Source: a virus
Length of the DNA: 55,041 nucleotides
Virus record (IMG/VR): IMGVR_UViG_3300045049_000313
Span: 1-55,041 of that record
Strand: one strand, 5' to 3'
In this document: positions 1 to 6,128 of the stretch, piece after piece
Numbering within the stretch: position 1 is the stretch's first letter
Layout: each line of letters starts with the position of its first letter
Program-made: the position numbers and the translations under genes
Notes under the pieces: model-generated
What the model saw: the letters and a program-made list of their open reading frames with translations, nothing else
Told to the model about the DNA's origin: nothing
Databases searched by the model: none

Positions 1-236
1 TCGATCGCCATTTGATTTTGTAAGTTCCCGGTTGCGGTTCCGGTCTTTTTGTTAATTGATAGATCAAAGATACAACCTATTTCGATTAGTCCAAATATTT
101 GGACAATATTTATTTTCTATTTTCACCTTATTGACGGCCGTCAATTCTTTTGCTCCTTTCTGAAGATATCGCTATCTTTATTATGGCTCTTGTTCTCTCC
201 CTTCGGAGCCATCCCGGTCTTAGTGCCGGGATTTTT
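1..236. repeat. Left copy of imperfect terminal direct repeat
   Basis: This stretch recurs at 54805-55041. The alignment shows one single-base indel (a T after TTTCAC in the right copy) and three substitutions (G/C in the GACGGCCG block, T/C shortly after, C/A near position 220). It contains a leftward promoter, a 16-bp palindrome and the 3' end of the HTH gene at 141-500. The repeat most likely reflects a circular molecule assembled past its own start. Real terminal redundancy with diverged copies is the alternative. Confidence 0.9.
65..104 (-). promoter_or_regulatory. Leftward promoter with palindromic operator (left copy)
   Basis: On the minus strand, TTTG (92-95) is followed by exactly 19 bases and then TATCTTTG (65-72), a full match to the Bacteroidetes -33/-7 promoter. 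A perfect 16-bp palindrome, GTCCAAATATTTGGAC (89-104), covers the -33 box, so a dimeric repressor bound there would block RNA polymerase. In a circular molecule this promoter reads into the leftward operon that begins at 54801. The copy at 54869-54908 is the one physically upstream of that gene in this window. Confidence 0.75.
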
Positions 237-500
237 TATTTCTCTAACTATAATCTTCAGGAACTTTTCGAAAGGATAATCGAACAGCGCGGCCAGCCTT
301 TCAATTTCTTCCAGCGTAAATTTTTTCGGATTATGGGTACACTTGGTGAATGCCGGCGGATTCATGCCCATCTCTTTGGCCACTACGGTTTTTGGAATAA
401 ACCGGAATATATAATGAAAGTCTTTGGCACCCCCTACTTTCAACAGTGCTGAGGTTGTCGCAAATCGGGGATCTTTACCAGTTCTCTTTTCCTTTGCCAT
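141..500 (-). CDS. Small HTH-type regulator
   Basis: A 119-residue basic protein. Residues 28-80 look like a diverged Cro/CI helix-turn-helix: the segment with VVAKEMGMNPPAFTK resembles helices 2-3, followed by FTLEEIERLAALFDYP. The C-terminal 30 residues are charged, low-complexity and probably disordered. It starts at ATG 500, 10 bases after the XRE gene at 510-773 ends, so the two are probably co-transcribed leftward. Its last codons lie in the terminal repeat, immediately upstream of the leftward promoter at 65-104. It may therefore regulate that promoter through the palindrome, but this is inference from position. Its exact family is not recognised. Confidence 0.65.
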   Translation of the reverse strand: MAKEKRTGKDPRFATTSALLKVGGAKDFHYIFRFIPKTVVAKEMGMNPPAFTKCTHNPKKFTLEEIERLAALFDYPFEKFLKIIVREIKNPGTKTGMAPKGENKSHNKDSDIFRKEQKN

Positions 501-509
501 GGCGACAAG

Positions 510-773
510 TTAATCAATACCTACGATAAGTTCCGTTAAAGTCATATTATGCGCGCGGGCAATGCGAAGAAGGGAGCTAACTTTCATATCCTGGCCTTTT
601 TCCCACATGGCATATTGGCTGCGGGTAATTTCGTTTTCAAAGGCGAATTTCTCGGCGTTGGAGTAGCCAGCCTTTAACCTCAGGTCTTTTATACGTTTTC
701 CAATTTTTTGAAATACCTGTTCGTCTGTATCCAATGATTTGCCCTTTCTGTTGTTCGTTTTCCGTTCTGACAT
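510..773 (-). CDS. XRE-family transcriptional regulator
   Basis: An 87-residue protein with a standard XRE/Cro helix-turn-helix: IGKRIKDLRLKAGYSNAEKF, then ITRSQYAMWEKGQDMKVSSLLRIARAHN. The frame can be extended to a TTG at 797, but ATG 773 (MSERK...) is the more likely start because the extra residues are not conserved-looking. It lies first in a leftward pair with the HTH gene at 141-500. The 296 bases between it and the integrase contain only hairpins, so its own promoter should be there, though no perfect TAnnTTTG box is seen. Candidate targets are the palindrome at 89-104 or the integrase region. Binding of DNA is a family inference. Confidence 0.8.
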   Translation of the reverse strand: MSERKTNNRKGKSLDTDEQVFQKIGKRIKDLRLKAGYSNAEKFAFENEITRSQYAMWEKGQDMKVSSLLRIARAHNMTLTELIVGID

Positions 774-878
774 GGCGCAAAATTGCACAATGTCCAATTC
801 GCATGCAACCTATTACAGCAGGACATGGTTTAATCGGATAAATCTGTAACTTAGGTCAGCATTTCCATACAACTAAAG

Positions 879-911
879 CCCCGGCTTTCCACCCTACGGG
901 TCGGGGTTTTT
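879..911 (+). terminator. Intrinsic terminator-like hairpin
   Basis: CCCCG (879-883) pairs with CGGGG (902-906), an inner ACCC/GGGT hairpin sits between them, and a T5 tract continues into TTTAAATAG. No rightward gene precedes it, so it may end an unannotated transcript. Its tail is shared with the hairpin at 978-1001. Confidence 0.55.
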
Positions 912-977
912 AAATAGCTGGCCTTATTAACAAGCAACGAGCCGGTGGATTTCCATCCCAATGTTTTTCATAATCAG

Positions 978-1001
978 CCCGGTCCTCGTGGCCGGGTTTT
1001 T
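978..1001 (+). terminator. Intrinsic terminator-like hairpin
   Basis: CCCGG (978-982) pairs with CCGGG (992-996) and is followed by T5 and the same TTTAAATAG tail seen after the hairpin at 879-911. Two rightward terminators in tandem with no rightward gene upstream suggest insulation of the leftward regulator genes from the integrase side. Confidence 0.5.
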
Positions 1002-1032
1002 AAATAGTTCAGATCTAGCAATCTCCGTAGAG

Positions 1033-1066
1033 CAACACAGCCAACCGGTAAAAGGGTTGGCTGTTG
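1033..1066 (-). terminator. Hairpin at the 3' end of the integrase gene
   Basis: On the minus strand CAACAGCCAACC pairs with GGTTGGCTGTGTTG, a long stem with a two-base bulge, starting four bases after the integrase stop codon. There is no strong T tract, so it may protect the mRNA end rather than terminate transcription by itself. Confidence 0.45.
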
Positions 1067-1069
1067 AGT

Positions 1070-2410
1070 TTAACCGGCGAATGAATTTTGTACCCCTTTC
1101 ACTTTATTGTGCTCTCTCTTATCATGCTCCACGTCATATATCTTAATCACCATAGCGCCGCTAGTATGTGAGTTGTGTTCTGCTAATTCTTTTGCTGAAT
1201 CGGGTACTCCTGCTTTTTCAAGCTCCGTGCGAACCTCAGTAGTGTGCAGATGTTTCAGTGAATAAAGATCCGGATCAATGCCAAGGTCTTTTTTAACATG
1301 CTCTTTCCAGCGCCTCGTAACCTGCTCAGGACGAATAGGCTCAGGACCGGGTACAAGGCCTACCGAAAAGACATAATCCGCAGGGCCGCAGTCTTTCATG
1401 GCTTCGATCCAAAACGGTAAGGCAACATCTTTAATAGTCTTCCAGACCCATGTTTTCTTTTTTCTTTTGTTCACCAGGACTTTGAACCGCTGACCGGGAA
1501 GGTCGACGTTGTTCCTTTGGAGTTGCATAAGCTCCTTACGTCTGGCACCGGAATGGAAGAAAATATGAATGAACCTGTGAAAGGCCGGGAATTTTTCCTT
1601 TAAATAGGCGTCCACTTGTCTACGCTGCTCAACGGATAAGACAGGTCTTTTTGCATCCGGATCCACAGCAATTTCTTTTTTAGGTATTTTTTCAACCGGG
1701 TTATACTCGATGATTTCCTGCCTTTCAAGCTCCGAAAACAAAATACTGAGGTACTTTCGGTAGTGGTTAAATTGCCTGTCGTTCCAAACTTTTTTTCTCT
1801 GGACTACCATTTTTAAAGGCGTACCGTCAGGTTTTCTTTCAACCACCAATTTGCTATTGACGATAATTCGTTTGTTGACTACTTGAGTAACGACAAGGTT
1901 CCTGCAGTTGTCGAGGATGGACCGTATGTCCCTGCTCTTAATTTCCCGCAGTGGCGTAAAGTCTTTCTTCATGGCCCTCGCCGATTCTTCGAAATATTTC
2001 AGAGCACTGGCCATATCAATGCGGGTATCATGATCGACCCCACAAGTATTGAGCACAGTTTTAAGCGCCGAAATAAGTGGGGAATCTGCAGTGATTTCGT
2101 TACCACACGCTTCCTGAGGCGCCATGTAAACTCCGGTTATCGGATTATACCCCAGTTTATCGATCTCCCGCAGTTCATCGGCTATAAGGCATTTAGTGAT
2201 CGCTTGCCGGTCTTCCAGATTACTCACATGGTTCATACCCATGATCTTGATCTGTTTACCCTTTTTGAATTTGCGATCGTCTTTAAAGGCGGGGTCATAA
2301 AAACGGTAGTGAATACGCCATGGCGTAACCGTGCTACCTTTTTTTGTATGCCAGTTCAAAGGCTGAACTTTAATCTCAGACCTGTAGCACCCATTAAAAG
2401 TATATATCAT
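1070..2410 (-). CDS. int: Tyrosine recombinase (phage integrase)
   Basis: A 446-residue site-specific recombinase that should join attP to a host tRNA-Gly gene. The N-terminal half (to about 260) holds the arm-binding and SAM-like core-binding domains. The catalytic domain follows: Arg290 in HSGARRKELMQLQ, a beta-hairpin lysine region near 315-319, the box II segment YSLKH (383-387), His412 in LAEHNSH and the nucleophile Tyr425 in KIYDV. In box II the usual His and second Arg of HxxR are Tyr and Lys. I have seen Lys there in other Bacteroidetes integrases, but it is a departure from the canonical set. The gene starts at ATG 2410, directly beside the arm-type repeats and tRNA fragment of attP, so integrase binding may repress its own transcription. 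No excisionase was recognised nearby. Confidence 0.93.
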   Translation of the reverse strand: MIYTFNGCYRSEIKVQPLNWHTKKGSTVTPWRIHYRFYDPAFKDDRKFKKGKQIKIMGMNHVSNLEDRQAITKCLIADELREIDKLGYNPITGVYMAPQEACGNEITADSPLISALKTVLNTCGVDHDTRIDMASALKYFEESARAMKKDFTPLREIKSRDIRSILDNCRNLVVTQVVNKRIIVNSKLVVERKPDGTPLKMVVQRKKVWNDRQFNHYRKYLSILFSELERQEIIEYNPVEKIPKKEIAVDPDAKRPVLSVEQRRQVDAYLKEKFPAFHRFIHIFFHSGARRKELMQLQRNNVDLPGQRFKVLVNKRKKKTWVWKTIKDVALPFWIEAMKDCGPADYVFSVGLVPGPEPIRPEQVTRRWKEHVKKDLGIDPDLYSLKHLHTTEVRTELEKAGVPDSAKELAEHNSHTSGAMVIKIYDVEHDKREHNKVKGVQNSFAG

Positions 2411-2427
2411 AACTGCAGTTTTTAAAA

Positions 2428-2680
2428 GTGTGACCGAAAGTGTGACTTTTTAAACTGCCGCAACGCAAAGGCTATTTTGTGAAATCGGCTGAAACGTTTA
2501 TCTGTTCTACATTTCAGCGTGGAGCGGAAGACGAGGTTCGAACCCGCGACCCTCAGCTTGGGAAGCTGATTCCTGAGTATAGCCTTTGTATTATTTATTT
2601 TATTTACAGCAGTTTGAATATGTTGGTTTTTATAATTTGACTCCATTTTTTGCCCGGTGTGACCGATTGTGTGACCGGGT
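2428..2680. other. attP: Phage attachment site attP with arm-type repeats
   Basis: The core is a tRNA-Gly 3' fragment at 2520-2570. On each side lies a pair of direct repeats of GTGTGACCG: starts 2428 and 2440 on the integrase side (the second copy reads GTGTGACT) and starts 2657 and 2669 on the other. Within both pairs the spacing is exactly 12 bases and all four copies have the same orientation. This matches P and P' arm sites of a tyrosine integrase. The region has no credible gene; an open frame across it on the minus strand is explained by the tRNA fragment. Confidence 0.75.
2520..2570 (-). other. tRNA-Gly(CCC) 3' fragment (attP core)
   Basis: Read on the minus strand, this gives the anticodon stem TCAGC, loop TTCCCAA (anticodon CCC), the returning stem, a five-base variable region, a T arm with loop TTCGAAC, the acceptor strand CTTCCGC, discriminator T and encoded CCA. 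The 5' half (acceptor strand, D arm) is absent: the upstream bases do not pair with CTTCCGC. This is therefore not a functional tRNA gene. It is the part a phage carries so that the host tRNA is restored on integration. Confidence 0.88.
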
Positions 2681-2740
2681 AAAAAGAACGGTTAGTTCCG
2701 TTTTGCTACCGGGAAATTGGGTTGGGAATCAGTTGATTCT

Positions 2741-3058
2741 TTACCAATTTTCTTTTTTTATAATCTCGTAGTTATCCCCGGGAGGCAAATGCTGCTTCCA
2801 TTCAAATGTGTCTCCTGCCAAGCCCATATCGCCAAACTTATCATATAATTGATACCAGGTACCACCAATCCACCTGCGATAAAATTTAAAATTCTTCAAC
2901 AACCAATTGAAGGGTATATTGGCATATTTCTTAAATATATGCCCACAATTCAGGCAGGTAATTTTATAAGCAAACCCTTTTTTATTTGCATAAAGTTTTT
3001 CTGAATTACACTTCGGGCAATGAATTTCGTTAGACATTTTAGTTGAGTTTAAAGTCAT
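2741..3058 (-). CDS. Small zinc-ribbon protein
   Basis: A 105-residue protein (98 if it starts at the internal ATG at 3037, MSNEIHCPKC). The N-terminus carries a zinc-ribbon pattern, CPKC at about 14-17 and CLNC at about 35-38, followed by an aromatic, basic segment (FNWLLKNFKFYRRW) and an acidic tail. Such ribbons bind nucleic acid or mediate protein contacts; no specific function is assigned. The gene is isolated and leftward, between attP and the gene-poor region that carries the candidate attenuator RNA. It could be a cargo gene expressed from the prophage or an accessory recombination factor, but nothing in the sequence decides this. Confidence 0.55.
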   Translation of the reverse strand: MTLNSTKMSNEIHCPKCNSEKLYANKKGFAYKITCLNCGHIFKKYANIPFNWLLKNFKFYRRWIGGTWYQLYDKFGDMGLAGDTFEWKQHLPPGDNYEIIKKENW

Positions 3059-3300
3059 TTCTTAACGATAGAAATTTAGAAGACTAACGTTTTGGATTGC
3101 GCGTTGCTAAAAAATAAATAATACCCTTATGGTTTTTACATGTAACCTTGATACGGGTCAATTTGTATAGCATATTGACAATATTATTTTTTTGAGATAT
3201 GGTTAATTTGCTAAATTTATTGACTGACCTAATTCCTTAACCACTTAAACCTGATTTGATGCACAGCTTACTTTCAACTTCATAATTTGCAAGTTTCACG

Positions 3301-3308
3301 TACTTTTG
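3301..3308 (+). promoter_or_regulatory. Candidate Bacteroidetes -7 promoter box
   Basis: TACTTTTG followed by CGGTC fits the TAnnTTTG -7 consensus. The nearest upstream TTTG (3286-3289) is too close for a normal -33 box, so the promoter is plausible but incomplete. A transcript from here would start near 3315 and reach the attenuator-like hairpins at 3411-3498. Confidence 0.4.
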
Positions 3309-3410
3309 CGGTCTTCACTCCGGAAACCCGGTAAAAATATTGGATACTTAAGGATTACCAACGCGATTCAAAACTGGCAATTTTTAATGCGAAACTGGTA
3401 ACTGCAAGTA

Positions 3411-3498
3411 TGCGCCGATAAGGCGCAGCTGTGTAGTTGTGGTTTCGCAAGGGATGCCAGTCCCTGAATCGCTACAATGAAGGCTGCGCCCTTTTTAA
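3411..3498 (+). ncRNA. Candidate attenuator RNA with alternative hairpins and terminator
   Basis: Two exclusive structures share one strand. The upstream hairpin is TGCGCC (3411-3416), loop GATAA, GGCGCA (3422-3427). Alternatively GGCGCAGC (3422-3429) pairs with GCTGCGCC (3483-3490) and is followed by CTTTTTAA, an intrinsic terminator. Inside the long form lie TTGTGG/CTACAA (3437-3442 with 3472-3477) and AGGGA/TCCCT (3450-3454 with 3461-3465). This is terminator/antiterminator logic. Readthrough would run antisense into the repressor gene at 3588-4160. No known RNA family is recognised. The gene-free stretch 3059-3410 upstream shows nothing else that can be supported beyond the promoter-like box. 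Confidence 0.5.
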
Positions 3499-3587
3499 CT
3501 CCATCACACAACCAGAACCGCGTCTTTTAACTTTATTTGCCATGAATTCTATTAATCAAACTATAACACGTAGCTGCTCAATATGTC

Positions 3588-4160
3588 CTAACCAGGTGGA
3601 ATGCCCTTTTTCTGATTTTGCCGCAACAACTCCACCGAAACGGTGCCCAGTTCAGCAGCAACCTTTGCAGTTGTCTCCTTCCGTATCTTCGCAATCTGCC
3701 GGATTACAAATTCCCGAAGATCCCCAACGTTGGCTTCAGCGTCTTCAAGTCTATTTGATAAATCATACACAATAGGTTCTAGCTTTTCAATTTTCCCTTT
3801 TACTTCGTTTATTCCATTTATTGCTGACCTCAGGGCAACCAAGTCGGCTTCTTTTTCTGAAATGTTTTTATCCTTATCTGCTATTGTTTTCTCCAGTAAG
3901 GCTAAATATTTTTCTTCAACTGGATTCATGGTCTGCTCCGATCCATTTAGAGGATGCAATTTATTGTCGTAAATAATGTCGTAAACCTTTGTGCCCAAAA
4001 GGCTATCAATATTTCTTACGATATCCCCTTTGTATTTTGGAAATTTCCCTTCCTCATACCTCTGATATGTCCTTAATTCTATTTTGAGCTCTCGGGCTAC
4101 CTGATCCTGTGTCCATCCCTTTTTTTCTCTGGCAGATTTGATAATTTCTTTTGGTTCCAT
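3588..4160 (-). CDS. CI-type phage repressor, XRE family with coiled coil
   Basis: A 190-residue protein and the probable prophage repressor. Residues 4-60 form an XRE helix-turn-helix: IIKSAREKKGWTQDQVAREL with IELRTYQRYEEGKFPKYKGD. From about 80 to 170 the sequence is heptad-like and charged (EEKYLALLEKTIADKDK onward), a coiled coil that would provide dimerisation. There is no LexA-type peptidase domain, so release from repression would not be by self-cleavage. It is divergent from the small Cro-like gene at 4288, and the 127 bases between hold palindromic operators. Two further TCGTA half-sites lie inside its own coding sequence (3967-3971 and 3979-3983). Role as repressor is inferred from this arrangement. 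Confidence 0.82.
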   Translation of the reverse strand: MEPKEIIKSAREKKGWTQDQVARELKIELRTYQRYEEGKFPKYKGDIVRNIDSLLGTKVYDIIYDNKLHPLNGSEQTMNPVEEKYLALLEKTIADKDKNISEKEADLVALRSAINGINEVKGKIEKLEPIVYDLSNRLEDAEANVGDLREFVIRQIAKIRKETTAKVAAELGTVSVELLRQNQKKGIPPG

Positions 4161-4200
4161 CGAAGTATTGCAAATTATTCAATAAAAAGGCGAAAATATT

Positions 4201-4262
4201 TACGAAAAAAAATGTCGTAAAATTTGGCGATACGAAAAATTGTGTCGTATATTTGTGTCGTA
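4201..4262. promoter_or_regulatory. CI/Cro operator region with rightward promoter
   Basis: Two 19-bp inverted repeats of the form TACGA-N9-TCGTA lie at 4201-4219 and 4231-4249, exactly 30 bases apart, so both face the same side of the helix. A third half-site TCGTA is at 4258-4262. The rightward promoter has TTTG at 4223-4226 and TATATTTG at 4248-4255, so its -33 to -7 interval is covered by the second palindrome and its start point by the half-site. A repressor on these sites would shut off the Cro-side early operon. A leftward TAATTTG at 4171-4177 could be the repressor's own -7 box. Confidence 0.8.
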
Positions 4263-4287
4263 ACAATGCTCACCAAATATACAAAGT

Positions 4288-4512
4288 ATGAGACTTACGG
4301 ACAAGGCGAAGGCGGCGGCAAGCACTAACACCAGGTTAAAGAACCTGCTGGCATTAGAGTTCAATCGCTCGGTTTTTACAATACAGAAATGGATTGCAGA
4401 AGGTAATATAATACTCACTACGCCATCGGCTACGGCTATAATCAAGGAGGAAACCGGGCTTACAGATCAGGAGATATTGGAGGAAGGTGAACCGGTTCAC
4501 GCCGGCAAGTAG
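4288..4512 (+). CDS. Cro-like small DNA-binding protein
   Basis: A 74-residue protein, first gene of the rightward early operon and divergent from the repressor. RLKNLLALEFNRSVFTIQKW followed by IAEGNIILTTPSATAIIKEETGL has the length and pattern of a compact helix-turn-helix domain in which the serine-rich FNRSVFTIQKW would be the turn and recognition helix. The leader of about 25 bases starts at a TAnnTTTG promoter whose elements overlap the operators. Position and size fit a Cro-type antirepressor that competes for the same 19-bp sites. The fold assignment is moderate, the role is inferred from position. Confidence 0.7.
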   Translation: MRLTDKAKAAASTNTRLKNLLALEFNRSVFTIQKWIAEGNIILTTPSATAIIKEETGLTDQEILEEGEPVHAGK

Positions 4513-4581
4513 GAGGCAAATGTAATATCGACACTTGAAATCCGCAAGACCCTTAACAACAAATTCACAACCGTCAATCAT

Positions 4582-4749
4582 ATGAAACAAATTGAAATAC
4601 TCCTCGCTACGCTACAGGCCGAATATCCTAACTGCTCCATAGAGCCCAATGCGAGCAAAACTATGGCGCGCGTTAAGGCTGGTTCTGAATACTTGTATTT
4701 CTATTTAAAGGACAATCGGCCGGTCCTCAATTTTAAGCGTGCCGTGTAA
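4582..4749 (+). CDS. Hypothetical protein, 55 residues
   Basis: A short open frame starting at ATG 4582 (MKQIEILLATLQAEYPN) and ending at TAA 4747. It carries SYLYFYLK-like aromatic content (EYLYFYLKDNRPVLNF), suggesting a small beta-strand-rich fold. It follows the Cro-like gene by 69 bases in the same orientation and should be transcribed early from the rightward promoter. I do not recognise the family. Confidence 0.5.
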   Translation: MKQIEILLATLQAEYPNCSIEPNASKTMARVKAGSEYLYFYLKDNRPVLNFKRAV

Positions 4750-4768
4750 GACATGCAAATCCAACACA

Positions 4769-4903
4769 ATGTTAACATCCTTAATCCAACTCGCTGTAGT
4801 AACAATTGTCTCCGTGACAGTCGGTGAAATATATGTTCACCAAGTTAAGAAGCAACTTAAATCCAAACCCCATGATACTCAATTTAACACCCGAACAAAT
4901 TAA
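4769..4903 (+). CDS. Small membrane protein, 44 residues
   Basis: The open frame from ATG 4769 to TAA 4901 encodes an N-terminal hydrophobic segment (LIQLAVVTIVSVTVGEIYV, about residues 5-23) followed by a basic then polar tail (HQVKKQLKSKPHD). A single transmembrane helix with a cytoplasmic basic tail is likely. Small early membrane peptides of this kind in phages can act in superinfection exclusion, but nothing here proves that. It sits between two other small early genes. Confidence 0.45.
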   Translation: MLTSLIQLAVVTIVSVTVGEIYVHQVKKQLKSKPHDTQFNTRTN

Positions 4904-4927
4904 GGCTGCCATCAGCCGGTATAATAT

Positions 4928-5134
4928 ATGGCAAAGTCAGAAGTAGATAACATTATTGAACTCGATGCCCTGGCTGATCTTATGATCGAGAAAGGGCAGG
5001 AGATAAAGAGTATATGCCGCGAGGCAAAGGCTAAAATGGAGGGGGTTTTAACCCCTTCCCTTAACGGAAAAGATTTATCAAAGTTAGCCGCTGATGCTGT
5101 TGCGAAACGCAGGGCCAGAAGAACGCATAAATGA
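4928..5134 (+). CDS. Hypothetical protein, 68 residues, helical and basic
   Basis: The protein begins MAKSEVDNIIELDALADLMI and is predicted mostly helical with a strongly basic C-terminus (AAD..VAKRRARRTHK), which could contact nucleic acid. A 24-codon frame at 4872-4946 (MILNLTPEQIK...) overlaps its start and may be a translated leader. The gene belongs to the early rightward cluster. I do not recognise the family. Confidence 0.5.
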   Translation: MAKSEVDNIIELDALADLMIEKGQEIKSICREAKAKMEGVLTPSLNGKDLSKLAADAVAKRRARRTHK

Positions 5135-5175
5135 AAAACCGGCTTACCTCACCACAAACCCCTTAACTCTTTAAT

Positions 5176-5598
5176 ATGACCTACACATTCGAACAACTAA
5201 AGGAAGATGTTAGAAAAGAAGCAGAAGCACTGAGAGTGCATGCGACGAAGGAGGAATTAGAGAAGTTGGATTTTGATGATTTCGATCCATCAAATGAATA
5301 TCATTGTATTTACGGACAAATGTGCAATGGGTGCAATACTAAAAGAGCAGCCAAATTAATATCGCTGTGTGCGATAAAATATTTCAATCACATATCGCCA
5401 ATTGCACTGCATGGTAGTGACTTGCTGAATGAGTGTGTGGCTGAGGATAAACATGGTATGTTTGTCACGCAGCGTTCAACCCCAGGCAGTGCACATTCGC
5501 AGTGGTCAGCAATCGAAGCATACATTCTCTTACCTGAAGCCAAAAACGCAAATCTTATTGCCTTCTTAAAAGGCGAAACCGATAACCTCGAGTTATGA
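5176..5598 (+). CDS. Hypothetical phage protein, 140 residues
   Basis: The N-terminal third is helical and acidic (FEQLKEDVRKEAEALRVHAT). The middle carries a cysteine cluster, YGQMCNGCNTKRAAKLISLC (about residues 47-66), suggesting a metal site. The C-terminal half contains VAEDKHGMFVTQRSTPG and an SAIEAYILLPEAK helix. Proteins of this outline occur in Bacteroidetes phages but no function is known to me. Its stop overlaps the next gene's ATG by four bases, so the pair is translationally coupled. Confidence 0.6.
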   Translation: MTYTFEQLKEDVRKEAEALRVHATKEELEKLDFDDFDPSNEYHCIYGQMCNGCNTKRAAKLISLCAIKYFNHISPIALHGSDLLNECVAEDKHGMFVTQRSTPGSAHSQWSAIEAYILLPEAKNANLIAFLKGETDNLEL

Positions 5599-5900
5599 TA
5601 GCTGAATTAACCACAGACCACATGATCGACATAGATCCGCAGGATCCGGCTATGGAGAAGTTCAGGCAGAACTTTAAGTTGATAGCAGGCTGTTATGTCA
5701 GCCATGACGGTAATAAGATGCGCTATAGTCTGAAGACAGAAAAAGGTGCGCAGGATTGGTTAAGTAAAGCTGAAGGCATTATTCAGTCTCATAACATGCC
5801 ACTGGAAGCTGACATTAAAGTGAAGAAAGAAAAGGGGCGTGTTATTGATGTGTATCTGACAATTAATTATAAACTATATAACGATTGCCATGGAAAATAA
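5595..5900 (+). CDS. Hypothetical protein, 101 residues
   Basis: Coupled to the previous gene (ATGA overlap at 5595). The sequence alternates hydrophobic and polar residues (NKMRYSLKTEKGAQDWLSKA, then ADIKVKKEKGRVIDVYLTIN), consistent with a small alpha/beta fold. It overlaps the next gene's start by 11 bases. No family recognised. Its place in a run of short, tightly packed genes suggests an early takeover or regulatory role, which is inference only. Confidence 0.55.
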   Translation: MIAELTTDHMIDIDPQDPAMEKFRQNFKLIAGCYVSHDGNKMRYSLKTEKGAQDWLSKAEGIIQSHNMPLEADIKVKKEKGRVIDVYLTINYKLYNDCHGK

Positions 5901-6126
5901 AAATCAACCGGTACATCCCACTACTAATTGGGATCAATTATCGACAGGCGAAATTGTTCATGTAACCGACTATATCGGCCTGACGAAACGTGAATGGTTT
6001 GCTGGAATGGCGTTACAGGGGTGGCTCGCTTCATCTATTACAAACGACATTCCTGACAAAGCAATGGCTGCAAGGAAAAGTGTAGAATATGCGGATGCCT
6101 TATTATCTGAACTTTCAAAACCTTAG
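5890..6126 (+). CDS. Hypothetical protein, 78 residues
   Basis: The core LTKREWFAGMALQGWLASSI, followed by IPDKAMAARKSVEYADALL, resembles a short domain I associate with many phage-encoded proteins of unknown function, in which a tREyfAalaMqgll-like motif precedes AV..AD.Ll. It overlaps the previous frame by 11 bases and ends with TAG two bases before the next ATG. The function is unknown. Confidence 0.65.
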   Translation: MENKNQPVHPTTNWDQLSTGEIVHVTDYIGLTKREWFAGMALQGWLASSITNDIPDKAMAARKSVEYADALLSELSKP

Positions 6127-6128
6127 CC

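Noticed and set aside
1883-2425. A 180-codon frame antisense to the integrase
   Set aside because: It lies wholly opposite a gene with clear catalytic motifs and shows no recognisable domain of its own.
2520-2570. An intact tRNA-Gly gene
   Set aside because: Only the anticodon-to-CCA part is present; the bases upstream do not form the 5' acceptor strand or a D arm, so it is an att core.
3542-3775. A 77-codon rightward frame with CSICPNQVEC overlapping the repressor's 3' end
   Set aside because: Four fifths of it is antisense to the repressor; the cysteine pattern is short and I see no start signal. It would only matter if the attenuator RNA is read through.
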